A DNA stretch of 64,000 bases, taken from the NCBI RefSeq assembly GCF_021261315.1, contig NZ_JAJSAX010000002.1, positions 248,001-312,000 on the forward strand, given 5' to 3'. The stretch's first letter is position 1; each line of letters begins with the position of its first letter. Below, piece by piece: positions 1 through 8,536 of the stretch. Source of the stretch: Epilithonimonas sp. JDS. Its GTDB lineage: Bacteria; Bacteroidota; Bacteroidia; Flavobacteriales; Weeksellaceae. The position numbers and the translations under genes were made by a program. The notes under the pieces were generated by a model, which was given only the letters and a program-made list of their open reading frames with translations, did not search any database and was not told the DNA's origin.

Positions 1-1752
1 CCAATAAAAACGCCTAACAAAACAACTTTTGTTGAAGATATTAAGGAAACTCAGCCGGAACAAATTGTTCTTTCCACGGAAGCTCCAATTCAAAAACCGA
101 TTGTTGAAAAGCCGATTTTTGATATTCCTGCCGTAAAACCTGCTGACGATATCACCTTAAATATTGAAGTTAAAAAAGAAGAAGTTTACGTTCCAAATGC
201 CGAGCAGCAAAAATCAGACGATCTTGTAAGCAAACATGGTTTGTACGATCATAAATTGGATTTGGCTAAGTTCCAAATGCCGTCAGTCGATCTTTTGAAA
301 GATTACGGAAACGAAGAAATTACCATCAACCACGACGAACTTGAGGAAAATAAAAACAGAATTGTTGGATTGCTAAAAACCTTCAACGTTGGGATTTCTG
401 AAATAAAAGCGACCATCGGTCCAACAGTTACACTTTACGAAATCGTACCGGAAGCCGGAATCAGAGTTTCAGCAATTAAAAAATTACAGGACGACATTGC
501 CTTGAATCTTTCCGCATTAGGAATCAGAATCATTGCGCCAATGCCAGGAAAAGGAACGATAGGAATCGAAGTTCCAAGAAAAAACCCTACGATGGTTTCT
601 ATGAAATCCGTGATCGCTTCTCCGAAATTCCAGACTGCGGATATGGATCTTCCAATCGTTTTTGGAAAGACCATTTCCAACGAGGTTTTCGTGGCCGATC
701 TTGCAAAAATGCCCCACCTTTTGATGGCTGGAGCAACCGGACAAGGAAAGTCTGTTGGGATTAATGCAATCCTGACTTCTTTAATTTATAAAAAACATCC
801 GAGCGAACTGAAATTCGTAATGGTGGATCCGAAGAAAGTTGAGCTTTCTCTATATTCAAAAATCGAAAGACATTATTTAGCAAAACTGCCTGACACAGAA
901 GATGCGATCATTACAGACAATGCAAAAGTGATCAATACTTTGAACTCACTTTGTATCGAAATGGATCAGCGTTATGACCTTTTGAAAAATGCATTTTGTA
1001 AAAACATCAAAGAATACAACGCCAAATTCGCTCAGAGAAAACTGAATCCAGAAAACGGACACCGATATTTGCCTTACATCGTTTTGGTAGTCGATGAGTT
1101 CGCAGATTTGATTATGACTGCAGGAAAAGAAGTTGAACATCCGATTGCACGTTTGGCACAGTTGGCAAGAGCGATTGGAATCCACTTGATCGTTGCGACA
1201 CAAAGACCTTCCGTAAACGTCATCACAGGTATGATCAAGGCGAATTTCCCTGCGAGGATTGCCTTCCGTGTAATTTCGGGCGTTGATTCCAAGACTATTT
1301 TGGATTCGCCTGGAGCAGAGCAATTGGTTGGACGCGGTGATATGCTTTACTTCAACGGAAATGATCTGACCCGTTTGCAATGTGCCTTTGTAGATACGCC
1401 TGAAGTGGAGAGAATTGCTGAATTTGTAGGCGAACAAAAAGGTTATCCCGACGCTTATCTTCTTCCAGAATATTCCAGCGACGAAGGAAGTTCAACAGTT
1501 GGCGCCTTCGACCCGAACGAGAAAGATCAGCTTTTTGAAGATGCGGCAAGAATCGTCATTTCGACACAACAGGGTTCAACATCAATGCTTCAAAGACAAT
1601 TGAAATTAGGGTACAACAGAGCCGGAAGAATTATGGATCAGCTGGAAGCGGCTGGTGTAGTTGGCGGTTTTAATGGTGCGAAGGCGAGAGAGGTTTTGAT
1701 CTCCGACCTTGGTTCTTTGGAAAGGTTGTTTGATGAGTTGAAAGGGAGGTAA
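1..1752 (+). CDS. ftsK: DNA translocase FtsK/SpoIIIE, C-terminal part (5' end outside window)
   Basis: ATP-driven double-stranded DNA pump that moves chromosome termini through the division septum and activates XerCD recombination at dif. The frame is open from base 1, so the apparent first codon at 241 is only an internal TTG. The N-terminal membrane segments lie outside the window, and what remains starts in the acidic/proline linker. The motor carries Walker A GATGQGKS near 730-755 and Walker B VLVVDEFADLI near 1084-1115. A C-terminal winged-helix gamma domain (about 1545-1730, DAARIVISTQQGSTSMLQRQ) would read KOPS sites. A hairpin terminator follows at once. The identity is firm; only the 5' end is missing. 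Confidence 0.95.
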   Translation, partial: PIKTPNKTTFVEDIKETQPEQIVLSTEAPIQKPIVEKPIFDIPAVKPADDITLNIEVKKEEVYVPNAEQQKSDDLVSKHGLYDHKLDLAKFQMPSVDLLKDYGNEEITINHDELEENKNRIVGLLKTFNVGISEIKATIGPTVTLYEIVPEAGIRVSAIKKLQDDIALNLSALGIRIIAPMPGKGTIGIEVPRKNPTMVSMKSVIASPKFQTADMDLPIVFGKTISNEVFVADLAKMPHLLMAGATGQGKSVGINAILTSLIYKKHPSELKFVMVDPKKVELSLYSKIERHYLAKLPDTEDAIITDNAKVINTLNSLCIEMDQRYDLLKNAFCKNIKEYNAKFAQRKLNPENGHRYLPYIVLVVDEFADLIMTAGKEVEHPIARLAQLARAIGIHLIVATQRPSVNVITGMIKANFPARIAFRVISGVDSKTILDSPGAEQLVGRGDMLYFNGNDLTRLQCAFVDTPEVERIAEFVGEQKGYPDAYLLPEYSSDEGSSTVGAFDPNEKDQLFEDAARIVISTQQGSTSMLQRQLKLGYNRAGRIMDQLEAAGVVGGFNGAKAREVLISDLGSLERLFDELKGR

Positions 1753-1772
1753 ATGAATTTAACTTAATATAT

Positions 1773-1800
1773 TAACGCTAAAAATAATTAGCGTTTTTTT
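1773..1800 (+). terminator. Rho-independent terminator after ftsK
   Basis: Stem AACGCTAA / TTAGCGTT with a 6-nt loop, followed by seven T. It lies 21 bases past the ftsK stop. Confidence 0.8.
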
Positions 1801-1855
1801 ATTTACAATTTTTTTTTTGAGATATTGAGAATAAAAATTTAAACCAATTTAAAAA

Positions 1856-2464
1856 ATGAAAACAGTAAAATCAGTCTTAGAAAATGCAGAAAACACTTTA
1901 TATACAGCTGAACTAGGTTTAAAAATGTATCAAGATTCGAGTTCATCAAAGGATAAAATGGCAGGACTTAGAAATTTAATTGTATTTGGTAGAGCAGTAA
2001 CAAACGTTTTACAAAATCTAAAAAATTTAGTTGTAAACTTTGAAGGTTGGTATAATCCAAAAGTTGAAGAAATGGGGAAAGATGCAATTTTAAAACATTT
2101 TTATCAAATGCGTTCTGAAGTTCTAAAAGAAGGAGATATAAAGTTTGCAAGTAGTGTACAATTTAATAATTTTAATTCAATGGAATTTGAAAAAAAAATT
2201 GAAAGCATTCGTCCTCCAAACGCAAAGTCCTTTTTTATTGGAGATGAATTAGGCGGCAGCGGATGGAATATTGAAAATGAAGATGGCACAATCGAAAAAT
2301 TTTATATTAACATTAATGAACATTTAGATGTGGAGTTAAATTATAAAATTGAACTTTACAATAATAAACTTGATTTACCTACTAAAGATATTCCTGAAGC
2401 AGGAATATATTATATAGAATACTTGAAAAATCTTTTAAATGAAGCAAAAAATACATTTTTATAA
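1856..2464 (+). CDS. Hypothetical protein, AT-rich orphan
   Basis: 202-residue protein that I do not recognise. It has no signal peptide or membrane segment. The N-terminal half looks helical (leucine, lysine and glutamate heptad-like spacing in residues 1-70). The C-terminal half is acidic, with a GDELGGSGWNIENEDG stretch. It is clearly richer in A/T codons (AAA, TTT, AAT, TTA) than ftsK or the following HD gene. It stands alone between the ftsK terminator and a gene of ordinary composition, which suggests a laterally acquired single-gene insertion. The ATG at 1856 is preceded by an A-rich stretch, as is normal for this phylum. No function can be assigned. Confidence 0.7.
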   Translation: MKTVKSVLENAENTLYTAELGLKMYQDSSSSKDKMAGLRNLIVFGRAVTNVLQNLKNLVVNFEGWYNPKVEEMGKDAILKHFYQMRSEVLKEGDIKFASSVQFNNFNSMEFEKKIESIRPPNAKSFFIGDELGGSGWNIENEDGTIEKFYININEHLDVELNYKIELYNNKLDLPTKDIPEAGIYYIEYLKNLLNEAKNTFL

Positions 2465-2536
2465 ACAAAACACAAATTCTGCATTTCTTTAAATTTCATT
2501 TCTTTAATAATTCCGTTTAAAACTACAAATTAACCA

Positions 2537-2983
2537 ATGTCCACACACGAACTCCTCTACAAAGCCATAAAAATAGCTACCAAAGCACACAAAAAACAAA
2601 CCGACAAATACGATGCGCCTTACTTAGGACACGTTTTCCGCGTGATGAATGCGGGAAAGACCATCGATGAAAAGATTGTTGGCGTACTGCACGATGTTGT
2701 GGAGGACAACCCAGAATTTCCATTAGAATTTCTCCGAGAAAAAGGTTTTCCAGAACATATTCTGGAAGCCGTGGAATGTCTGACAAAACGTGAAGAAGAA
2801 CATTTGGATTATGATGCTTTCGTCGCAAGAATCGAGAAAAGTCCATTGGCGATTGCTGTTAAACTGAATGACCTGCGCGACAATATGGACCTCACAAGAT
2901 GCACTGCATTACTAGAAGAAAAAGACTTGAAGCGCTTCAACAAATATCTGAAAGCCTATCTTTATCTGATTGAGAAATATTAA
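2537..2983 (+). CDS. HD-domain phosphohydrolase, RelA/SpoT-hydrolase-like
   Basis: 148-residue stand-alone HD hydrolase. The metal-binding pattern is visible: H in GHVFRVM (about residue 32), HD in LHDVVEDN (about 53-54) and D in LNDLRDN (about 112). This order and the conserved EDN after HD match the hydrolase half of RelA/SpoT and the small MESH1-type (p)ppGpp or nucleotide phosphohydrolases, but there is no synthetase, TGS or ACT domain. Length agrees with small alarmone-hydrolase-like proteins. It is monocistronic and ends at a strong terminator. The exact substrate is not deducible; other small HD enzymes act on unrelated phosphate esters. Confidence 0.8.
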   Translation: MSTHELLYKAIKIATKAHKKQTDKYDAPYLGHVFRVMNAGKTIDEKIVGVLHDVVEDNPEFPLEFLREKGFPEHILEAVECLTKREEEHLDYDAFVARIEKSPLAIAVKLNDLRDNMDLTRCTALLEEKDLKRFNKYLKAYLYLIEKY

Positions 2984-2987
2984 AATA

Positions 2988-3083
2988 AACCACATAGGCG
3001 CATAGATTCTCTTAAACGTCATAATAAAAAGGTCAAATAGATAAGTTTCTATTTGACCTTTTTTTGCTATGTGCCTTTGTGGT
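2988..3083. repeat. MITE-like inverted-end element, copy R1
   Basis: Ends AACCACATAGGCGCATAG and CTATGTGCCTTTGTGGT are imperfect inverted repeats. The middle is occupied by the terminator hairpin. It is one of six elements with CCACA(A)A-type ends in this window. Confidence 0.55.
3026..3065. terminator. Bidirectional terminator between HD gene and DUF2490 gene
   Basis: Perfect stem AAAAAGGTCAAATAG / CTATTTGACCTTTTT flanked by A and T runs. It can serve the plus-strand HD gene and the converging minus-strand gene. Confidence 0.85.
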
Positions 3084-3100
3084 AAAAGTTTTTAGAATTT

Positions 3101-3808
3101 CTAATCCACCATCGGGATCACAAAATCCTTCTCATCATCCGTAGCATCAATCGTAAAATTGAGTGCAAAATAGAGAAAGTGAAAATTATCGTTACCTTTC
3201 AAAGCAAATTCCCGCTGAAACATATAACCCGAAGTCACAGACAGACTATTATTAAACTGATATCCAAAGCCGGCAAAAGTCCTGTTACGTTTGAAATTCG
3301 GATCCACAGGCCCAAGGAAAATCTCCTCAAAAGCATTCACGAAGAAGGTTTCCTCCTGCACCTTATCCTTATTGATCGGCAAAGTCGCGCTCAATCGGTA
3401 CCGGAAACGGTTCGCCTTGGTATGTTCGCCCGTTTGGCTGGCATAGAAATAGCGCTGCTCTGCCCTACCCCTGTGATCCAGCTTCAACTTTCCAAGCCTC
3501 TGCGTAAAAGTATATTGTAGCCACATCCGGAATTCCTCCTGAGAGATTTTCATTTTTTCATAAGTTCCGTAACGTCCGGCACCAATAAAAACCTGATTGT
3601 TTTTTGTGATATTGTAGCCAATTCCACCCTTCGTCTCATAGTAGTCGATGATCGTATAATCCCGTCTGGCTCTCGTCTGCAGCTCTACATACGCCATCCA
3701 TTTCGGACTCGCTTTGAACGTAAAAGACATCATATTGAACCCCGACAAATGATCTTGTCCAAACACCAAACTTCCTACGAAAAGAAATAAAAAACTGAGC
3801 TTTTTCAC
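3101..3808 (-). CDS. DUF2490 family outer-membrane protein
   Basis: Predicted secreted beta-barrel protein of the DUF2490 family. The open frame extends to a TTG at 3832, but the GTG at 3808 gives a clean signal peptide (KKLSFLFLFVGSLVFGQ), so it is preferred; length is then 235 residues. The body alternates aromatic and polar residues (SFTFKASPKWMAYVELQTRA, FRMWLQYTFTQRLGKLKLDH), as in outer-membrane strands, and ends in an acidic tail. DUF2490 proteins are common, poorly characterised envelope proteins of Bacteroidota. It converges on the HD gene and is followed upstream by about 0.7 kb of repeats. Confidence 0.8.
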   Translation of the reverse strand: MKKLSFLFLFVGSLVFGQDHLSGFNMMSFTFKASPKWMAYVELQTRARRDYTIIDYYETKGGIGYNITKNNQVFIGAGRYGTYEKMKISQEEFRMWLQYTFTQRLGKLKLDHRGRAEQRYFYASQTGEHTKANRFRYRLSATLPINKDKVQEETFFVNAFEEIFLGPVDPNFKRNRTFAGFGYQFNNSLSVTSGYMFQREFALKGNDNFHFLYFALNFTIDATDDEKDFVIPMVD

Positions 3809-3844
3809 GGCACAAATATAATCAAATCCCAAATTGAAATGCTA

Positions 3845-4025
3845 ATTATTTGGGCGTAACCCTTTGTTTTTGCTCAGAGGTTTCTCCATTTTTATCGAAA
3901 GTTTCCAATCAGCAAAAAACAAGCGGGTCGGGCTGTCCGTTCATATCTTTTTGTCCCAAAGATTTCCATCCAAATTGAAATATATCCAAAGACAAAAAGG
4001 ATAACCACTTCCATCCCTTACGCAG
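3845..4025 (+). repeat. Dispersed hairpin element, copy A
   Basis: Begins TTTGGGCGTAACCC, then CGGGTCGGGCTGTCCGTT. Next comes a stem TATCTTTTTGTC / GACAAAAAGGATA around a short AT-rich loop, ending ACCACTTCCATCCCTTACGC. The same order of blocks (gggc, cgggc-tgtccg, atcttttt, aaaaaggat, ccact...ccc) recurs at 30.7, 35.8, 52.5, 62.5 and 63.4 kb. Confidence 0.75.
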
Positions 4026-4102
4026 GTTTGCGTTTCAAAAACACATAGGCTATCAAATTTCTTTTTATTAGAAATTCTACCATTAGTATAACAAAAATGT
4101 AC

Positions 4103-4434
4103 CACTCCTACGGAGCGGAAATTGCTCGATCAAAATTTTCTACAAACATATTGCTCCTACGGAGCGTTTTAATATTGCAATTTAAAGTAGAAAGATTGAG
4201 CTTGTTTAAATTTCGTCAATTACTCTCTGTGGGTTGGGGAAATAATTTTGATGAAATTTTCAAGGTATTTTTCCACCATTTAGTTATGCGCGAAAGAAAA
4301 ACGTTTTGAAAATTTTATTTTTGAATCATTTTTAAATAAGCTCTTATAATATATATAAAAATCAAAGCTCCGTAGGAGTGAAATGCTTGTAGAAATAAAT
4401 GCACCCGAAAAGTAAACAAACTCCATAGGAGTTT
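4103..4434. repeat. Cluster of four GCTCCGTAGGAG palindromic repeats
   Basis: Core palindrome-like CTCCTACGGAG at 4105-4115 and 4153-4165, and CTCCGTAGGAG or CTCCATAGGAG at 4367-4378 and 4420-4432. Read on the minus strand, the first two start units of about 50 bases that continue as AATATGTTTGTAGAAAA. The plus-strand pair at 4367-4432 has the same spacing and a related continuation (AAATGCTTGTAGAAAT). Two direct pairs therefore face each other across about 200 bases. No gene is supported here. Confidence 0.7.
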
Positions 4435-4488
4435 AACTTTTATCAAAATCTAACCTTAAAATCTCATCCTTCAAACATATTGATAAAC

Positions 4489-4520
4489 AAAAAAAACCTT
4501 TCAACAGAATTGAAAGGTTT
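4489..4520 (-). terminator. Terminator of the pdhA-pdhC operon
   Basis: On the minus strand AACCTTTCA-ATTC-TGTTGAAAGGTT followed by eight T, 24 bases past the pdhC stop. Confidence 0.8.
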
Positions 4521-4543
4521 TATAAAATATTTCGAACAAGTTT

Positions 4544-6181
4544 TTATCCTAATAAAAGCGTCAATGGACTTTCGAGGTAAGTTCTCAACGTTTGTAAGAA
4601 CTGAGCACCTGTTGCTCCATCAATTACTCGGTGGTCACAAGCCAATGACAATTTCATTGTGTTTCCAACAACGATCTGTCCGTTTTTCACGATCGGTTTC
4701 TCAACGATAGCTCCTACAGATAAGATTGCAGAATTCGGTTGATTGATGATCGATGTAAACGTCTCGATTCCGAACATTCCAAGATTGGAAACGGAGAAAG
4801 TAGAACCTTCCATTTCGTTAGCTTTAAGCGCTTTTGTTTTCGCTCTTCCAGCCATATCTTTTACAGATGCAGAGATGTCATTGTAAGACATAAAGTCTGT
4901 ATTCTTCAATACCGGAACTACCAATCCGTCCGGAACAGCTACTGCTACCCCAACGTTGATATTCCCGTGGTGGATGATCTTGTCACCTGCCCAAGAAGAA
5001 TTCACTTGCGGATGTTTTCTAAGTGCTACTGCAACCGCTTTGATCACCATATCGTTAAAAGATACTTTGGTATCCGGCACAGCGTTCATTTCTTTTCTCG
5101 CTTCGATCGCTTTATCCATGTTGATCTCAACAGTCAGATAATAATGAGGTGCAGTGAATTTACTTTCACCCAATCTCTTCGCGATGATGTTTCTCATTTG
5201 AGAATTCACAGTTTCAGAATCTTCTCCTGGCGTGAATGCTACGCTTGGCTGAGCAGAAACCGCTTTCGGCGTTGAAGCTGCAGCGGCTGGCTGAGCAGAC
5301 GGCTGATAGTTTTCAACATCCTTTTTCACGATTCTTCCGTTCTCACCAGAACCTTTGATAGCTGAGAAATCAACACCTTTATCTTGTGCAATTTTCTTGG
5401 CCAAAGGAGAGATCGCGATTCTTTCTCCTGTAGAAGATGCAGCTACTGGAGCTTCTTCTTTTTTATCTTCAGTTTTAGTTTCGGTTTTTGCTTCTGCTTT
5501 TGGAGCAGCTGCTTTTTTACCACCACCGGAAACCACACCAGAAACGTCCGTTCCTGCAGGGCCAATGATTGCCAAAATCTTATCTACTTCCGCAGCGTCA
5601 CCTTCAGCAACACCTTGGTATAATAAAGTTCCGTTCACTTCAGATTCGAAATCCTGAACAGCTTTGTCAGTTTCGATCTCAGCAAGGATGTCACCTTCTT
5701 TTACAGTGTCACCAACATTCTTTTGCCATTTTGCAACTTTCCCTTCGGTCATTGTATCAGAAAGACGTGGCATTGTGATCACCTCAACACCTTCAGGCAC
5801 TTCGGCTCCGCTCGTTGAGTCGGTGCTTTCAGTTTCTACATCTGTAGATTCGCCTTGCGTTTTTGATTCTTCTTCAGATTTGCTTTCAGCAGCAGCGTCT
5901 GGTTTTGCACCTCCGCCATTGGTCAAAGAAGAAATATCTTCTCCTTCTTTACCGATGATTGCCAAAATAGAATCTACTGGTGCAGCATTTCCTTCCTCTA
6001 CTCCTACGAATAGAAGTGTTCCGTTGATCTCGGATTCGAAATCCTGAACTGCTTTATCTGTTTCGATCTCTGCAAGAATATCACCTTCTTTTACAGTGTC
6101 ACCAACTTTTTTGTGCCATTTTGAAACTTTGCCTTCCGTCATCGTATCCGACAATCGGGGCATCGTAATTACTTCTGCCAT
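4544..6181 (-). CDS. pdhC: Pyruvate dehydrogenase E2, dihydrolipoyllysine acetyltransferase
   Basis: Core subunit of the pyruvate dehydrogenase complex; passes acetyl groups from lipoyl-lysine to CoA. 545 residues. Two N-terminal lipoyl domains (about 1-78 and 133-210), both with lipoylation motif EIETDKA (K43 and about K175) and almost the same sequence. They are joined by acidic Ser/Thr/Glu and Ala/Lys linkers. A peripheral-subunit-binding domain (about 258-295, RIAISPLAKKIAQDKGVD) and a catalytic domain with ACDHRVIDGATGAQFL near the C-terminus follow. It lies 16 bases behind pdhA and ends at a terminator. E1-beta and E3 are not in this window. The near-identical lipoyl domains suggest a fairly recent internal duplication. 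Confidence 0.95.
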   Translation of the reverse strand: MAEVITMPRLSDTMTEGKVSKWHKKVGDTVKEGDILAEIETDKAVQDFESEINGTLLFVGVEEGNAAPVDSILAIIGKEGEDISSLTNGGGAKPDAAAESKSEEESKTQGESTDVETESTDSTSGAEVPEGVEVITMPRLSDTMTEGKVAKWQKNVGDTVKEGDILAEIETDKAVQDFESEVNGTLLYQGVAEGDAAEVDKILAIIGPAGTDVSGVVSGGGKKAAAPKAEAKTETKTEDKKEEAPVAASSTGERIAISPLAKKIAQDKGVDFSAIKGSGENGRIVKKDVENYQPSAQPAAAASTPKAVSAQPSVAFTPGEDSETVNSQMRNIIAKRLGESKFTAPHYYLTVEINMDKAIEARKEMNAVPDTKVSFNDMVIKAVAVALRKHPQVNSSWAGDKIIHHGNINVGVAVAVPDGLVVPVLKNTDFMSYNDISASVKDMAGRAKTKALKANEMEGSTFSVSNLGMFGIETFTSIINQPNSAILSVGAIVEKPIVKNGQIVVGNTMKLSLACDHRVIDGATGAQFLQTLRTYLESPLTLLLG

Positions 6182-6197
6182 AATTTTTTTTATAAAA

Positions 6198-7202
6198 TTA
6201 ATTATTTTCTAATTTGTTGATGAATGGATAATCCGGAGTGGAATATACATAGTCATAAAGAAGATTTGCATCTGGATATGGAGAATTCTCCATAAACTCT
6301 ACACATTCTTCTACAAACTCTCTTGATTTTTCTTCCAAAGCGTCCAATTCTTCTTGGGTCGCCCAATTGTTATCAAAGATTCTTTGTTTCACAATCTCGA
6401 TCGGATCTTCCAATTTGTATTGTGCCACTTCATCTTTTGATCTGTAAGGTTCAGCATCCGACATTGAGTGACCTCTGTAACGGTACGTTCTAGCCTCGAT
6501 GAAAGTTGGCCCGTCTCCTCTTCTTGCTCTTTCGATCGCTTCGTAAGCAGCTTCCGCCACTTTCTCAGGATCCATCGCATCTACAGGAAGACAAGGCATT
6601 TCATATCCTAATCCTAATTTATAAATATCTTCGTGGTTGGCAGTTCTTTTCACAGAAGTTCCCATTGCATAACCGTTGTTCTCACAAACGAATACTACAG
6701 GAAGTTTCCAGTTCATTGCCATATTGAAAGTCTCGTGAAGCGCACCCTGACGTACAGCACCATCACCCATAAAACAGATGTTTACCGCTTTTCTGTCAAA
6801 ATATTTGTCACCGAAAGCAATACCTGCTCCCAAAGGAATCTGACCTCCAACGATACCGTGACCACCATAGAAACGGTGCTCTTTGCTGAAAATGTGCATA
6901 GAACCTCCCATTCCCTGAGATGTTCCTGTAGCTTTTCCACAAAGTTCTGCCATGATTCTTTTTGGGTCAACGCCCATCGCCATTGGGTGGATGTGACATC
7001 TGTATGCTGTGATCATACTGTCTTTGGAAAGGTCCATTGCGTGGGTAAAACCTGCCGGGATGGCTTCCTGACCGTTATAAAGGTGTAAGAAACCTCTGAT
7101 TTTCTGTTTAAGATAAAGAGAACGGCATTTGTCTTCAAACCTTCTCCACATCGTCATTTCTTCATACCATTTAAGGTAGACTTCTTTTGAAAATTCTTTC
7201 AT
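6198..7202 (-). CDS. pdhA: Pyruvate dehydrogenase E1 component, alpha subunit
   Basis: Thiamine-diphosphate subunit of E1, decarboxylates pyruvate together with a beta subunit encoded elsewhere. 334 residues from the ATG at 7202. The open frame runs to 7259, but a TATTTTTG promoter box lies between, so the longer form is unlikely. The TPP/Mg motif GDGAVRQGALHETFNMAMNW is followed by CENNGYAMGTS. The RYRGHSMSDAEPYRSKDE loop corresponds to the regulated loop of E1-alpha proteins. First gene of a two-gene operon with pdhC. Confidence 0.95.
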   Translation of the reverse strand: MKEFSKEVYLKWYEEMTMWRRFEDKCRSLYLKQKIRGFLHLYNGQEAIPAGFTHAMDLSKDSMITAYRCHIHPMAMGVDPKRIMAELCGKATGTSQGMGGSMHIFSKEHRFYGGHGIVGGQIPLGAGIAFGDKYFDRKAVNICFMGDGAVRQGALHETFNMAMNWKLPVVFVCENNGYAMGTSVKRTANHEDIYKLGLGYEMPCLPVDAMDPEKVAEAAYEAIERARRGDGPTFIEARTYRYRGHSMSDAEPYRSKDEVAQYKLEDPIEIVKQRIFDNNWATQEELDALEEKSREFVEECVEFMENSPYPDANLLYDYVYSTPDYPFINKLENN

Positions 7203-7222
7203 TGTAATTTCGAAATATGTAG

Positions 7223-7230
7223 CAAAAATA
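7223..7230 (-). promoter_or_regulatory. -7 box of the pdhA promoter
   Basis: TATTTTTG on the minus strand fits the Bacteroidota -7 consensus TAnnTTTG and would give a leader of roughly 12-15 bases before the ATG at 7202. No clear TTTG -33 element is seen at the right distance. Confidence 0.45.
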
Positions 7231-7317
7231 AGAAAAAAATATTTCTTTATTGTATGCATATTATCATATTTTTTTGAGGAATAGAATCCTTTACTCCAAA
7301 TTAATATTCAAAATTGC

Positions 7318-7329
7318 GCAATCGATTGC
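7318..7329. promoter_or_regulatory. Possible operator: GCAATCGATTGC palindrome
   Basis: A perfect 12-base palindrome with a central CG in the divergent region between pdhA and the PAP2 gene. The shape resembles operators of LacI-family repressors; the binding protein is unknown. Confidence 0.4.
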
Positions 7330-7408
7330 ATTATCACTGAATTTAATTCAAATCGGCAGGTTTGCAGAAAATGATAAATGTTGTATATTGAACTCGAAAT
7401 TATTCTGA

Positions 7409-8008
7409 ATGGAAATCAAAAACCCTCTTATTCTCAGCCTGTCGAAAGTGATTTCGAACTTCTTCAACCCGTTGGTTTCTCTGGTGATTTACTTTTTTTA
7501 TTACAGCTACAAAAATTACACTTGGGAAGAAGCGTCGAAAAAGTTTTTGCCGATTCTGCTTCTATTAATAATTCCTGTCGCACTTTGGATTTACAGAAAT
7601 GTAAAGAATGGAAATTACACCAATATGGATGTTTCCAACCGAAAGCAGCGGCATTCGCTCTACATCTTCATTATTATTGCAACCGTGATTTTCTTAGCCG
7701 TAGATTTTTATCTTCATAAAGAAATGGATTGGGCAATTTTTATGCTTTGTATCTTATTAATATTGATGCAGGTCAGTAATTTCTTCATCAAAAGTTCTAT
7801 GCACACGAGTCTCAATATTTATGTTGCGGCTTTGTTTTTTACGATAGAACCTGCAATTGGAATTTTCTGGTTTTTCTTATCCATATTAATCGGTGTTACC
7901 AGAGTGATTCTTAAAAGACATACGCCAAAAGAAGTTTTGTCCGGCGGAGCAATCGCCATTTTTGTATCTTTAATTTATCTCGTAATGGTAAACGCCATTA
8001 TTTTCTAA
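7409..8008 (+). CDS. PAP2-like (phosphatidic acid phosphatase-type) membrane protein
   Basis: 199 residues with about six hydrophobic helices. The tail of the PAP2 signature can be read: SSMHTSLNIYVAA (motif 2-like, His about 131) and TRVILKRHTPKEVLSGG (motif 3-like, with the Arg and His but Glu in place of the usual Asp). Motif 1 is poor (SNRKQRHSL). Such proteins dephosphorylate lipid phosphates such as undecaprenyl-PP or phosphatidyl glycerophosphate, but the altered motifs leave activity open. It starts a three-gene plus-strand run with the BlaI regulator (12-base gap) and the DUF4153 protein. Confidence 0.7.
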   Translation: MEIKNPLILSLSKVISNFFNPLVSLVIYFFYYSYKNYTWEEASKKFLPILLLLIIPVALWIYRNVKNGNYTNMDVSNRKQRHSLYIFIIIATVIFLAVDFYLHKEMDWAIFMLCILLILMQVSNFFIKSSMHTSLNIYVAALFFTIEPAIGIFWFFLSILIGVTRVILKRHTPKEVLSGGAIAIFVSLIYLVMVNAIIF

Positions 8009-8020
8009 AATATTTATTTT

Positions 8021-8506
8021 ATGATTTTACAACCATTAACGCCTTCTGAAGAAGAAATAATGCAGCTGATCTGGAACAAAGGTCAAATTTATTTCCGTGA
8101 ACTGATGGATATCTATCCAGAACCGAAACCTCATCAGAATACAGTTTCCACATTCTTGAAAATCTTAGTAGAAAAACATTATCTGACAACGGAAAAGCAA
8201 GGCCGAATTTACCTTTACTCTCCATCGATTGTTTTAGATGAATATAAAAAATTTGTGTTAAAAAGATTCTTGGAAAACTATTTTGATAATTCCGGAAGCG
8301 AATTGCTGAAAGTTTTGGTTGATGAAAAATATGTAAAACCACATGATTTTGAACAGTTTTCTGACGGCAAGCCGAAGAAGATTTCAGCAAAAGAAAATGT
8401 CGAAGAGAATCACATTCAGGAGTTCATTAAAGAAATTACCGGAGAGAAAAAATCTAAGAAAAAAGATAAAAAGGAAAATAAAAAATCGAAAAAGAAGAAT
8501 AAGTAA
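8021..8506 (+). CDS. BlaI/MecI/CopY-family transcriptional repressor
   Basis: 161 residues. The N-terminal winged helix (about 5-80) has the family pattern LTPSEEEIMQLIWNKG and the recognition-helix region NTVSTFLKILVEKHYLTTEK. The C-terminal third is an unusual lysine-rich tail (SKKKDKKENKKSKKKNK). Relatives dimerise on palindromes and are usually inactivated through a BlaR1/M56 membrane peptidase. No BlaR1 gene is adjacent; instead the neighbours are membrane proteins of unknown role. It is probably co-transcribed with both. Confidence 0.85.
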   Translation: MILQPLTPSEEEIMQLIWNKGQIYFRELMDIYPEPKPHQNTVSTFLKILVEKHYLTTEKQGRIYLYSPSIVLDEYKKFVLKRFLENYFDNSGSELLKVLVDEKYVKPHDFEQFSDGKPKKISAKENVEENHIQEFIKEITGEKKSKKKDKKENKKSKKKNK

Positions 8507-8536
8507 CTTTATCCATTAACCAAAACACAAAACATT

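Noticed and set aside
4097-4309. 70-residue open frame in the repeat cluster
   Set aside because: Runs through two GCTCCGTAGGAG repeats and has no protein-like features.
4103-4434. Possible CRISPR array in the GCTCCGTAGGAG cluster
   Set aside because: Only four units, in two opposite orientations, with degenerate palindromic cores and no adjacent cas gene.
4739-5275. 178-residue frame antisense to pdhC
   Set aside because: Shadow of the E2 catalytic domain.
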